Positions 35,383 to 43,277 of a stretch of DNA of 64,000 bases are shown here, piece by piece. A model generated the notes under the pieces. That model was not told the DNA's origin. It saw nothing but the letters and a program-made list of their open reading frames with translations, and made no database searches. Where the stretch lies: contig JAPSLP010000018.1 of NCBI GenBank assembly GCA_031180665.1, forward strand, positions 34,915 through 98,914, written 5' to 3'. The translations under genes were made by a program, and so were the position numbers. Source of the DNA: Cupriavidus sp. GTDB taxonomy: Bacteria; Pseudomonadota; Gammaproteobacteria; Burkholderiales; Burkholderiaceae. Each line of letters opens with the position of its first letter. The first letter of the stretch is position 1.

Positions 35383-36544
35383 CGGCAATGGCGTCCGCGC
35401 GCGCTGGCGCCGTGGCGCCACGCTGGCCAGCCTGCTGATCGGCATCGCGGGCGGCGCGGCCCTGTCGACGCTGGCCATGGACACGGTGCAAGCCGCGCAG
35501 GCCGAGCCGACTGGCGCGGCTCCGAACAACGGCAAGGACACCAGAGCCGCCCGCGCCCAGCTCGGCCGCCCCGCCACCGCCGCCGAACTGAAGGCCTGGG
35601 ACATCGACGTGCGTCCCGACTTCCAGGGCCTTCCGCCCGGGCGCGGCACCGTCGCCCAGGGACAGACCATCTGGGACGCGCGCTGCGCCTCCTGCCACGG
35701 CGACTTTGGCGAATCCAACGCAGTCTTCACGCCGATCGCCGGGGGCACCACCGCGGCCGATATCGCCAGCGGACGCGTCGCGGCGATGACCGGCTCCCAG
35801 CCCTACCGCACCTCGCTGATGAAGCTGAGCACGGTCAGCACGCTGTGGGACTACATCCGCCGCGCGATGCCCTGGGATGCGCCCAAGAGCCTGACCGTCG
35901 ACGAGGTCTACGCGGTCACCGCCTACATCCTGAACCTGGGCGATATCGTGCCGGCCGACTTCACGCTGTCGGACGCCAATATCGGCGAGGTCCAGCGCAA
36001 GCTGCCGAACCGCAACGGCATGACGACCGAGCATGGCCTGTGGCCGGGCCGCGGCAAGCCGGACACGCGCAATACCGCCTGCATGGCCGACTGTGCCGGC
36101 CAGGTCGAGGTCAGTTCGCTGATCCCGGAATACGCGCGCGGCACGCACGGCGACCTGGCGGCGCAGCAGCGCGGCTTCGGCCCGGTGCGGGGCGTCGCGA
36201 CCGGTTCGCCGGAGGACGAGGCCAAGGACACGCCGCAGGCCAAGGCCGGCGCCGCGACCGTAGCCGATCCGGTGACCGCCGCCGCCCCCGCGCAAGCCAT
36301 TGGCGCGAAGTTGACCGGCCAGTACCAATGCCTGGCCTGCCATGCGCCGGACCGCAAGCTGGTCGGACCGTCGTTCCACGAGATCGCCCAGCGCTATCGG
36401 GGCAAGGACGCGCACGGCGCGCTGGCGCAGAAAATCCGCAGCGGCGGCCAGGGCGCGTGGGGGCCGGTACCGATGCCGCCGCAACCGCAGGTTCCAGAAT
36501 CGGATATTCAAGCCATGGTGAAGTGGATACTTGAGGCAAAATAG
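35366..36544 (+). CDS. soxD: Diheme cytochrome c SoxD, sulfane dehydrogenase subunit
   Basis: A 392-residue exported cytochrome with two heme sites, CASCHG at residues 107-112 and CLACH near residue 317. An N-terminal hydrophobic segment (ATLASLLIGIAGGAALSTLA) serves for export. The N-terminal domain is specific to SoxD; the C-terminal 80 residues are closely similar to the small cytochrome coded next. It accepts electrons from the SoxC molybdenum centre. The start lies inside soxC. A Pro/Ala-rich linker of about 45 residues joins the two heme domains. Confidence 0.95.
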   Translation: MSRCDSGNGVRARWRRGATLASLLIGIAGGAALSTLAMDTVQAAQAEPTGAAPNNGKDTRAARAQLGRPATAAELKAWDIDVRPDFQGLPPGRGTVAQGQTIWDARCASCHGDFGESNAVFTPIAGGTTAADIASGRVAAMTGSQPYRTSLMKLSTVSTLWDYIRRAMPWDAPKSLTVDEVYAVTAYILNLGDIVPADFTLSDANIGEVQRKLPNRNGMTTEHGLWPGRGKPDTRNTACMADCAGQVEVSSLIPEYARGTHGDLAAQQRGFGPVRGVATGSPEDEAKDTPQAKAGAATVADPVTAAAPAQAIGAKLTGQYQCLACHAPDRKLVGPSFHEIAQRYRGKDAHGALAQKIRSGGQGAWGPVPMPPQPQVPESDIQAMVKWILEAK

Positions 36545-36672
36545 CGTATTGGGCCGCCCGGGCGCCCCCATCGAAGGGGCCGGGCCGGACCAATACGCCG
36601 CCGTGCCGGGCAGATTCGCTGCCACACGGCCGTGCCGTCCCCACGGCTCATTCCAGTTCGGAGAGGAGAACA

Positions 36673-37002
36673 ATGAAGCAGTTCGTGATTGCAGCCATGA
36701 TGCTGGCCGGTGCGGCCTCCGCCCACGCCGCCGTCGACGCGGCCAAGGCTCAGGAGATCGCCACCAAGAACGCCTGCATGGGCTGCCACCAGGTGGACAA
36801 GAAGCTGGTCGGGCCGTCCTACAAGGAAGTCGCCGCCAAGTACAAAGGCGACAAGGGCGCCATGGCGAAGCTGACCGACAAGGTCAAGAAGGGCGGATCG
36901 GGCGTCTGGGGCCCGGTGCCGATGCCGGCCAACCCGAATATCAGCGATGCCGATGTGAAGACCGTGCTGGAGTGGGTGCTGGCCGGCGCGCCGGCCAAGT
37001 AA
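36673..37002 (+). CDS. Class I cytochrome c (c551/c552 type) of the sox cluster
   Basis: A 109-residue periplasmic cytochrome with signal peptide ending at AHAA (residue ~20), heme site CMGCH near residue 35, and the axial methionine in GVWGPVPMPANPNI. It resembles cytochromes c551/c552 and the SoxE-like acceptors. GAGAGGAGAAC before the ATG is a strong ribosome site. It lies between soxD and soxY and is near-parallel to the SoxD C-terminal domain, so a local duplication is likely. It probably carries electrons from SoxAX or SoxCD to a terminal oxidase. Confidence 0.9.
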   Translation: MKQFVIAAMMLAGAASAHAAVDAAKAQEIATKNACMGCHQVDKKLVGPSYKEVAAKYKGDKGAMAKLTDKVKKGGSGVWGPVPMPANPNISDADVKTVLEWVLAGAPAK

Positions 37003-37183
37003 TTGCCTGGTGACGGGCCGGCGGTAGTGACGGCAGGCGCTGCCGCGCCGTCGTCGCCGGCCACGGCAGAGCGAGAGCAACGACAGCAGTAACCGGGCGG
37101 CGATGCACCGCCCGCGCCAGGCCGGCCGGCCTGGCGACCAAACGAATACCGCGGGGCGGGTAGAAGCAGGAGTGCAGGACACC

Positions 37184-37639
37184 ATGAACATCACAAGACG
37201 AGAGATGCTGCGCGTCAGCGCCGTCGTGTCGCTGATGGCGGCCGCCGGCCTGATCGGCGAGGCGCAGGCGGCCGAATGGAACAAGGCGGCCTTCGAGGGC
37301 AAGAGCGTCAACGACGTGATCAAGGCCCTGGGCGGCGGTGCGCCGGAGAAGAGCGGCTCGATCGCCTTCAACGCGCCCGATATCGCCGAGAACGGCGCCG
37401 TGGTGCCGGTGGCGGTCACCAGCAATCTGCCCGACACCGAGCAGATCGCGATCCTGGTCGAGAAGAATCCCAATACGTTGGCCGCGGACTTCGTGATCCC
37501 GGCCGGCACCGAGCCGTTCGTCTCCACGCGCGTGAAGATGGGCCAGACCTCCGTGGTGCATGCGGCCGTCAAGGCCGGCGGCAAGTGGTATGTCGCCTCC
37601 AAGGAGATCAAGGTGACGCTGGGCGGCTGCGGCGGCTGA
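37184..37639 (+). CDS. soxY: Sulfur carrier protein SoxY
   Basis: A 151-residue protein with a twin-arginine signal (NITRREMLRVSAVVSLMAAAGL) and the carrier arm KVTLGGCGG at the very C-terminus. The cysteine of GGCGG holds thiosulfate-derived sulfur through the whole cycle. The rest is the immunoglobulin-like SoxY fold. SoxY is thought to be exported in complex with SoxZ, which lacks a signal. The start at 37184 matches the signal. soxZ follows after 65 bases. Confidence 0.97.
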   Translation: MNITRREMLRVSAVVSLMAAAGLIGEAQAAEWNKAAFEGKSVNDVIKALGGGAPEKSGSIAFNAPDIAENGAVVPVAVTSNLPDTEQIAILVEKNPNTLAADFVIPAGTEPFVSTRVKMGQTSVVHAAVKAGGKWYVASKEIKVTLGGCGG

Positions 37640-37704
37640 TCAGGCCGATCGCAGGTCCCGCTTTCCCAGACCGCCCATCGCAAGCATCGCAACAGGAGAA
37701 CGTC

Positions 37705-38016
37705 ATGGCAGACCCGATGCGCGTACGCGCCACCGAGAACGGCGGCGTGGTCGACGTCAAGATTTTGATGAAACACGATATGGAAACCGGCCAGCGCAAG
37801 GACGCGTCCGGCAAGACCATCCCGGCCTGGCACATCCAGACCGTCAGCGCCCAGTGCAAGGGCAAGGAGGTCTTCCACGCCAACTTCGGCCCGGCGGTGT
37901 CCAAGGACCCGTTCCTGAACTTCAAGTTCAAGGGCGGCGCCAAGGGCGACAAGGTCACGGTGACCTGGGTCGACAACCGCGGCGACAAGCGGACCGACGA
38001 GGCCACCATCTCGTGA
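37705..38016 (+). CDS. soxZ: SoxZ, partner of the SoxY sulfur carrier
   Basis: A 103-residue beta-sandwich protein: MRVRATENGGVVDVKILMKHDMETGQRKD..., AWHIQTVSAQCKGKEVFHANFGPAVSKDPFLNFKFKGG. No signal peptide is present, as in all SoxZ; it leaves the cell bound to SoxY. The single cysteine in VSAQCKG is unusual but not in a known functional place. CAGGAGAAC before the ATG at 37705 sets the start. Confidence 0.97.
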   Translation: MADPMRVRATENGGVVDVKILMKHDMETGQRKDASGKTIPAWHIQTVSAQCKGKEVFHANFGPAVSKDPFLNFKFKGGAKGDKVTVTWVDNRGDKRTDEATIS

Positions 38017-38121
38017 TGCCGGCGCGGACGGCAGGTTGCCGGCCGCTCTGGTAAGGTGCCCCTTCGGTAGCCGGGTCGGCGGCCGCGCACGAGGCGCGGC
38101 GGACGCGGCGGAAGGAAGATC

Positions 38122-38580
38122 ATGCGTCGAGCATTCTTTGCAAAGGCGGCCGCCGCGCTGGCGGCGGTCGGACTCGGTAGCCAGGCCGCGGCCCAGACGG
38201 CGGGCGCGCCCCGCACCGGGGGCGGACGCCACCGGGTGGTGTACCAGCTGTCGGAAGGCAACGACCAGGCGGTGCGCGCGATCGGGAATCTGCGCAACCA
38301 TCTGGCCGGCGCACCCAATACGAAGATCGTCGTGGTCGCGCTCGGCTACGGCGTGGATTTCCTGGTCGAAGGCGCGCGCGATGCGCGCGGCAACACCTTC
38401 GATGCCGCGGTCGGCGCGCTGGCCGGCATGGGCGTCGAGTTCCGCGTCTGCCGCAACACGCTGACCGCCCGCCAGATTCCCGAGAACAAGCTGCTGCTCG
38501 AAACCAAGATCGTCCAGGCCGGTGTGGTCGAGATCGCGAGGCTGCAGCAGGACGAAGGCTACGCCTATATCAAGCCGTAG
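38122..38580 (+). CDS. DsrE family protein with a signal peptide
   Basis: A 152-residue protein. Residues 1-25 form a signal peptide (MRRAFFAKAAAALAAVGLGSQAAA), after which comes a DsrE/DsrF-like domain: HRVVYQLSEGNDQAVRAIGNLRNHL, TKIVVVALGYGVDFLVEGA, and a single cysteine in GVEFRVCRNTLTAR where DsrE-type sulfur carriers have their reactive cysteine. Being inside the sox operon and exported, it may relay or hold sulfane sulfur in the periplasm; that is inference. It lies between soxZ and soxA, with a GGAAGG ribosome site. Confidence 0.85.
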   Translation: MRRAFFAKAAAALAAVGLGSQAAAQTAGAPRTGGGRHRVVYQLSEGNDQAVRAIGNLRNHLAGAPNTKIVVVALGYGVDFLVEGARDARGNTFDAAVGALAGMGVEFRVCRNTLTARQIPENKLLLETKIVQAGVVEIARLQQDEGYAYIKP

Positions 38581-38679
38581 TGCGATGTGCGGCGCAACGT
38601 GCCGGCGCAATGTGCGGCGAGATTGGCGCCTAGAAAAACAGCGGCCCGCCTGGTCGGCGAGACCGAGAGGAGAAACCCC

Positions 38680-39513
38680 ATGAGACCGAACCGACGCCGT
38701 CCTGGCTGGGCCGCAGTGGCCGCCGCCGGCGCCATCGCGCTGACGGGCGCGATGGCCGTGCAGGCGCAGGGCGAAAGCAATACCACCGACGAAATCGCCA
38801 AGTACCGGCAGATGCTGGCCGAGGGCAATCCCGCCGAGTTGTGGGAAGCCGCCGGCGAAGAGCTGTGGAAAAAGCCCGCCGGCCCGAAGAACGTATCGCT
38901 CGAGCGCTGCGACCTGGGCAAGGGCCCCGGCGTGACCAAGGGTGCCTACGCCGAGCTGCCGCGCTATTTCGCCGACGCCGGCAAGGTGATGGACCTGGAG
39001 CAGCGGCTGGTGTGGTGCCGCACGACGCTGCAGGGCCTGACCGAGCAGCAGGCCAAGGCGACGCCGTTCTCGTCCTCGGGCAAGCGTTCCGACATCGAAC
39101 GGCTGGTTGCCTTCGTCACTGGCGAGTCGCGCGGCGTCAAGATGAACGTCAAGCTCGACCATCCGGAAGAGAAGCAGGTCTACGCGCTCGGCCAGAAGAT
39201 GTTCTATTACCGCGGCGGCGCCTACGACTTCGCCTGCGCAACCTGCCATGCGGTCGACGGCCAGCGCATCCGCCTGCAGGACCTGCCGAACCTGCTGACC
39301 GACAAGGGCGCCCAGGCGGCGTACACCACCTGGCCGGCGTACCGGGTGTCGCAGGGCGAGGTTCGCACCATGCAGCACCGGCTCTACGACTGCCTGCGCC
39401 AGCAGCGCTTCCCCGAGCCCGCCTACGGCTCCGATGTGATCACCGCGCTCACGATGTTCCTGGCGCGCAATGCCAACGGCGGCACCTACGACGGCCCCGG
39501 CCTGAAGCGCTGA
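38680..39513 (+). CDS. soxA: L-cysteine S-thiosulfotransferase subunit SoxA (monoheme)
   Basis: A 277-residue periplasmic cytochrome; signal peptide to about residue 30. The only heme site is CATCH at residues 186-190. The ligand cysteine, modified to a persulfide in known SoxA, is C238 in RLYDCLRQQRFP. The N-terminal domain has C77 and C113 but no CxxCH, so the first heme of diheme SoxA is missing and the cysteines may form a disulfide. With SoxX it joins thiosulfate to the SoxY cysteine. GAGAGGAGAAAC precedes the ATG at 38680. soxX follows by 19 bases. Confidence 0.95.
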   Translation: MRPNRRRPGWAAVAAAGAIALTGAMAVQAQGESNTTDEIAKYRQMLAEGNPAELWEAAGEELWKKPAGPKNVSLERCDLGKGPGVTKGAYAELPRYFADAGKVMDLEQRLVWCRTTLQGLTEQQAKATPFSSSGKRSDIERLVAFVTGESRGVKMNVKLDHPEEKQVYALGQKMFYYRGGAYDFACATCHAVDGQRIRLQDLPNLLTDKGAQAAYTTWPAYRVSQGEVRTMQHRLYDCLRQQRFPEPAYGSDVITALTMFLARNANGGTYDGPGLKR

Positions 39514-39532
39514 ACCAGGGGGAGAGCACGAC

Positions 39533-40237
39533 ATGATCCAGACAAAACAATCGCGCCTGCGCGGCGCAGCGGCCGTGGCGGTTAGCGCCGCGCTGGCAGT
39601 GATCGCGGCGCCGGCGATGGCCCAGGAGCGCGCCGCATCCCCGCGCGCGGCATCGAAGACGCCGGCGAAGGTCGCCGACATCCCGTCGGTCAGCGACGCC
39701 GACATGATGCGGATGATCGCAACATCGTTCAGCTCCAAGGGGCCGGCGACGGTCCAGGGCGTCATCGAGCGCGACGACATGCAGAAGGTCTGCAGCGACT
39801 ATCCGGACCGCAGCAAGGTACCGGCCGCCGTGGCGAAGAAGGTCGAGACCGCCGAACAGCAGAAGATCCGCTATCCGGCCGACAACCGCTGGCTTGGCGA
39901 CTGGAAGGAAGGCGAGAAGGTGGCCCAGCTGGGCCGCGGCATGCAGTTCTCCGACCCGCCCGGCGGCGTCAACGGCGGCAACTGCTATGCCTGCCACCAG
40001 ATGACCAAGGCCGAGATCTCGTTCGGCAATATCGGTCCGTCGCTGTATCAGTACGGCAAGCTGCGCGGCAACTCGGAGGCGGTGCTCAAGTACACCTGGG
40101 GCAAGATCTGGGACTCGAACGCCTTTGCCGCGTGCTCGAACATGCCGCGCTTCGGCCATAAGGGCATCCTGACCGAGCAGCAGATCCGCGACGTGATGGC
40201 GCTGCTGCTGGACCCGGCCTCGCCGGTCAACCAGTAA
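39533..40237 (+). CDS. soxX: Cytochrome c SoxX, thiosulfotransferase heme subunit
   Basis: A 234-residue monoheme cytochrome. The signal peptide ends at APAMA (residue 30). The heme site CYACH is at 151-155 and the axial methionine is probably in CSNMPRFGHKG. An extra N-terminal segment of about 100 residues makes it longer than the Paracoccus type. It forms the SoxAX complex with the preceding gene product. GGGGGAGAG precedes the ATG. Confidence 0.95.
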   Translation: MIQTKQSRLRGAAAVAVSAALAVIAAPAMAQERAASPRAASKTPAKVADIPSVSDADMMRMIATSFSSKGPATVQGVIERDDMQKVCSDYPDRSKVPAAVAKKVETAEQQKIRYPADNRWLGDWKEGEKVAQLGRGMQFSDPPGGVNGGNCYACHQMTKAEISFGNIGPSLYQYGKLRGNSEAVLKYTWGKIWDSNAFAACSNMPRFGHKGILTEQQIRDVMALLLDPASPVNQ

Positions 40238-40300
40238 GGGCGCGCGATGCGGGCCGCGGCTGTGGTGACGGTCGGCTGGGGGCAGGGGCAGCATCGTACG

Positions 40301-40810
40301 ATGCGCGCCGCGGCATCGGCCATCGTGGCGGCCATCGCGTCGACCGTGGCGTTGGCGCTGGCATTGGCATTCTTCGCGCCGGCCGCCGCCCTCGAAGTCG
40401 GCGACACCGTGCGCCTCCCGGCGGTCCAGCTGCTCGACGGCCGCACCGTGCCGCCCGAGCACTGGGCCGGCAAGCCGCTGGTGGTGCAGATCTGGGCCTC
40501 GTGGTGCCCGTTCTGCGCGCTGCAGAACCCGCGGCTGCAAAAGCTCTACGACAGCACGCGCGGCACGCCGTTGCAGGTGCTGACGATCAGCATCGACAAG
40601 GAGCAGAAGGACGCCGTCGGCTATCTGCGCCAGCGCGGCTACACCTTCCCCGCGGCGATGGACACGCCGGCGCTGCGCGCCGCGATCGGTCCGCGCAAGG
40701 GCCTGCCCGAACTCTACGTGATCGACGCCAAGGGCAAGGTCGTACAGAAGGAAGTCGGCGAGATGCTGGAGGAGGAAGTCGCCGCGCTGGCCAAGTACGC
40801 CCGGCCCTAG
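40301..40810 (+). CDS. Thioredoxin-fold protein, TlpA/SoxW-like
   Basis: About 169 residues from the ATG at 40301 (187 from the ATG at 40247; the shorter form puts the hydrophobic signal at the true N-terminus). The redox motif WCPFC is at residues 68-72, inside VVQIWASWCPFCALQNPRLQKLY; the cis-proline region GLPELYVIDAKGKV follows. It is a periplasmic thiol-disulfide protein. In sox clusters such proteins (SoxW) keep SoxY reduced. The usual membrane electron donor SoxV/CcdA is not in the window, so the reductant must come from elsewhere. Confidence 0.85.
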   Translation: MRAAASAIVAAIASTVALALALAFFAPAAALEVGDTVRLPAVQLLDGRTVPPEHWAGKPLVVQIWASWCPFCALQNPRLQKLYDSTRGTPLQVLTISIDKEQKDAVGYLRQRGYTFPAAMDTPALRAAIGPRKGLPELYVIDAKGKVVQKEVGEMLEEEVAALAKYARP

Positions 40811-40889
40811 CGCGGCGGCAAAGCGGCCCGTCCCGGTCCTGCACCGATCCTGCCCGGACGGCGCGGCCGCCATCGAGAGGAAGACGACA

Positions 40890-42611
40890 ATGAACCGACG
40901 CGAGTTCCTGCAGGTGCTGGCCATCGCCAGCGCCGCGGGCATGGCTTTTCCCACGCGCGACGCGCAAGCGGCGCAGGCCGCGGCGAAGCTGTACGACGTG
41001 CCGCGCTTCGGCAACGTGCACCTGCTGCATTTCACCGACTGCCATGCGCAACTGCTGCCGGTCCATTTCCGCGAGCCCAGCGTCAACCTGGGCATCGGCG
41101 ACTATGCCGGCAAGCCGCCGCACCTGGTCGGCCAGGCCCTGCTCAAGCACTACCGGATCGCGCCGGGCAGCGCCGAGGCGCACGCCTTCACTTATCTGGA
41201 TTTCAGCGAAGCCGCGCGCCGCTACGGCAAGGTCGGTGGCTTCGCGCATCTGGCCACGCTGGTCAAGCAGCTCAAGGCCAGCCGGCCCGGCGCGCTACTG
41301 CTCGACGGCGGCGATACCTGGCAGGGCTCGGCCACTGCGCTGTGGACGCGCGGCCAGGATATGGTCGATGCCGCGCTGACCCTCGGCGTCGACGTGATGA
41401 CGGCCCATTGGGAAATGACCCTGGGTGCGGAGCGCGTGCGCGAGGTGGTCGACCGCGACTTCAAGGGCAAGGTCGCCTTCCTGGCCCAGAACATCAAGAC
41501 CAAGGACTTCGAGGATCCGGTTTTCGAGGCCTACACGCTGCGCGAGATGAACGGGGTGCCGGTCGCCATCATCGGCCAGGCCTTCCCCTATACGCCGATC
41601 GCCAATCCGGGCTACCTGGTGCCGGACTGGACCTTCGGCATCCAGGAAGAGAACCTGCAGCGCATCATCGACGAGGCCCGCGCCAAGGGCGCGCAGGCGG
41701 TGGTGCTGCTGTCGCACAACGGCATGGACGTCGACCTGAAGCTCGCCTCGCGCGTGCGCGGACTCGACGCCATCCTCGGCGGCCACACCCATGACGGCGT
41801 GCCGGCCCCGGTGCGCGTGCGCAACGCCGGCGGCACCACGCTGGTCACCAATGCCGGCTCGAACGGCAAGTTCCTCGGTGTGCTGGACTTCGACGTGCGC
41901 GGCGGCAAGGTGGCCGACTTCCGCTACCGGCTGCTGCCGGTGTTCGCCGACTACCTGCCCGCCGATCCCGCGATGGAGGCGCTGATCCGCAAGGTCCGCG
42001 CCCCCTACGAGCAGAAGCTGGGCGAGGTGCTGGCGGTCAACAAGGAGCTGCTCTACCGCCGCGGCAACTTCAACGGCACCTTCGATCAGCTGATCCTGGA
42101 CGGCCTGATGGACGTGCAGGGGGCCGAGATCGCGTTCTCGCCCGGCTTCCGCTGGGGCACCACGCTGCTGCCCGGCGAGGGCATCACGATGGAAAAGCTG
42201 ATGGACCAGACGGCGATCACCTATCCGTACACCACGGTGACGCAGATGAGCGGCGAGACCATCAAGACCGTGCTCGAGGACGTGGCCGACAACCTGTTCA
42301 ACCCCGATCCCTACTACCAGCAGGGCGGCGACATGGTCCGCGTCGGCGGCCTGCAGTACACCATCGACCCGGCCGCGCCGATGGGCAAGCGCATCACCGA
42401 GATGCGCCTGAAGGGCAAGCCGATCGAGGCCGGCAAGACCTACAAGGTCGCCGGCTGGGCCCCGGTTGCCGAGGAGGCCCGCCACAACGGCGGCCCGCCG
42501 ATCTGGGATCTGATGGCCGGCTGGCTGCGCCAGCGCAAGGAAGTGGCCGCGGCGCCGCTGAACCTGCCGTCGGTCAAGGGGATGGGCGGGAATCCGGGCA
42601 TGGCGGCGTGA
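40890..42611 (+). CDS. soxB: Thiosulfohydrolase SoxB (dimanganese)
   Basis: A 573-residue periplasmic enzyme of the 5'-nucleotidase family. It begins with a twin-arginine signal (MNRREFLQVLAIASAAGM). Metal motifs are HLLHFTDCHAQLLP (D50, H52), LLDGGDTWQGSA, TAHWEMTLG, LSHNGMDVD and ILGGHTHDGV. It hydrolyses the sulfone group from SoxY-bound thiosulfate as sulfate. GAGAGGAAGACGACA leads to the ATG. It is the last gene of the sox run; the tRNA gene follows by 107 bases. Confidence 0.97.
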   Translation: MNRREFLQVLAIASAAGMAFPTRDAQAAQAAAKLYDVPRFGNVHLLHFTDCHAQLLPVHFREPSVNLGIGDYAGKPPHLVGQALLKHYRIAPGSAEAHAFTYLDFSEAARRYGKVGGFAHLATLVKQLKASRPGALLLDGGDTWQGSATALWTRGQDMVDAALTLGVDVMTAHWEMTLGAERVREVVDRDFKGKVAFLAQNIKTKDFEDPVFEAYTLREMNGVPVAIIGQAFPYTPIANPGYLVPDWTFGIQEENLQRIIDEARAKGAQAVVLLSHNGMDVDLKLASRVRGLDAILGGHTHDGVPAPVRVRNAGGTTLVTNAGSNGKFLGVLDFDVRGGKVADFRYRLLPVFADYLPADPAMEALIRKVRAPYEQKLGEVLAVNKELLYRRGNFNGTFDQLILDGLMDVQGAEIAFSPGFRWGTTLLPGEGITMEKLMDQTAITYPYTTVTQMSGETIKTVLEDVADNLFNPDPYYQQGGDMVRVGGLQYTIDPAAPMGKRITEMRLKGKPIEAGKTYKVAGWAPVAEEARHNGGPPIWDLMAGWLRQRKEVAAAPLNLPSVKGMGGNPGMAA

Positions 42612-42678
42612 GAGGCTGTCATGATGGCAGGCCGCGATGGCGGGTTCGTGGCGGCAGCGCGAACCGCACCGCGACGGC

Positions 42679-42708
42679 TTGAAATCGCCGGAAAGCTCAC
42701 GCTATAAT
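42679..42708 (+). promoter_or_regulatory. Promoter of tRNA-Ala
   Basis: TTGAAA (42679-42684), 18-base spacer, TATAAT (42703-42708): a near-perfect sigma-70 promoter ending 10 bases before the mature tRNA. Confidence 0.88.
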
Positions 42709-42718
42709 CGCCCGCTAC

Positions 42719-42794
42719 GGGCCGATAGCTCAGCTGGGAGAGCGCTGCGTTCGCAATGCAGAGGTCGGGAGTTCGATCCTCCTTCGGTCCACCA
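42719..42794 (+). tRNA. tRNA-Ala (anticodon CGC)
   Basis: A 76-base cloverleaf with encoded CCA. The acceptor GGGCCGA pairs with TCGGTCC (one G-T); the D arm is GCTC/GAGC; the anticodon stem CTGCG/TGCAG closes the loop TTCGCAA, giving anticodon CGC for the GCG codon; the T arm has GTTCGATCC. A strong promoter lies upstream and a terminator downstream. Confidence 0.96.
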
Positions 42795-42802
42795 GGATTT
42801 GA

Positions 42803-42837
42803 AAGGCCAGAGCGTGCGCTCTGGCCTTATCGTTTTT
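42803..42837 (+). terminator. tRNA-Ala terminator
   Basis: AAGGCCAGAGCG and CGCTCTGGCCTT form a perfect 12-pair stem with only TG between, followed by ATCGTTTTT. It starts 9 bases after the tRNA. Confidence 0.93.
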
Positions 42838-43068
42838 GGGCCCTCCAACGAGCGGGGCCGCCCCTATACTACGCGGCAACAAAACCCGCCAAGGCGATGC
42901 GCGCGAGCGTATCCTCAAACCGGCGGGTTACTTTTTTGCGCGGCAGAGTTTGACCAAGGGTACTTCGGGATAACGATGAAAATCCCCTTTGGCAAACCGG
43001 CCATGACCCCCGCGCAGCCAAGCTGATTCCCACGGCCCCTTGTCCCCAGTCCCCCATGGCACGTCGAC

Positions 43069-43074
43069 TATACT
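43069..43074 (+). promoter_or_regulatory. -10 element for the tRNA-linked cassette
   Basis: TATACT, with a start expected near 43081, just before the ribosome site GGAGG of the 59-residue gene. No convincing -35 was found at the right spacing. Confidence 0.4.
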
Positions 43075-43095
43075 TTTCCCATTGGAGGACAAGCG

Positions 43096-43275
43096 ATGAA
43101 AGCCACTGTCAGGAACACGGTCAAGCTGATCCGCAACGATCCCGAGAGCGACAAGGCGCTGCGCGAGTTCATTGCCACCGGGAAGCTGAACTCCACCAGG
43201 ACGTTCAAGATCCGGGACGCCGACAAGGGCGTTGAGCGCGAGGTCAAGCTGAAGCTGATTCCCGCCCAGGGCTGA
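43096..43275 (+). CDS. Hypothetical 59-residue basic protein
   Basis: MKATVRNTVKLIRNDPESDK begins a small, charged protein ending VKLKLIPAQG; no family is recognised. TTGGAGGACAAGCG gives a strong ribosome site for the ATG at 43096, and the reading frame closes with TGA at 43273-43275, two bases before the next gene start. The tight coupling argues that it is real and works with the membrane protein that follows. The protein looks soluble, with a probable helix (KALREFIATG) and two strands rich in lysine. Confidence 0.75.
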   Translation: MKATVRNTVKLIRNDPESDKALREFIATGKLNSTRTFKIRDADKGVEREVKLKLIPAQG

Positions 43276-43277
43276 CC

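Noticed and set aside
36508..39780. 1090-residue minus-strand frame opposite the sox genes
   Set aside because: The sox genes on the plus strand account for all of it with exact family matches.
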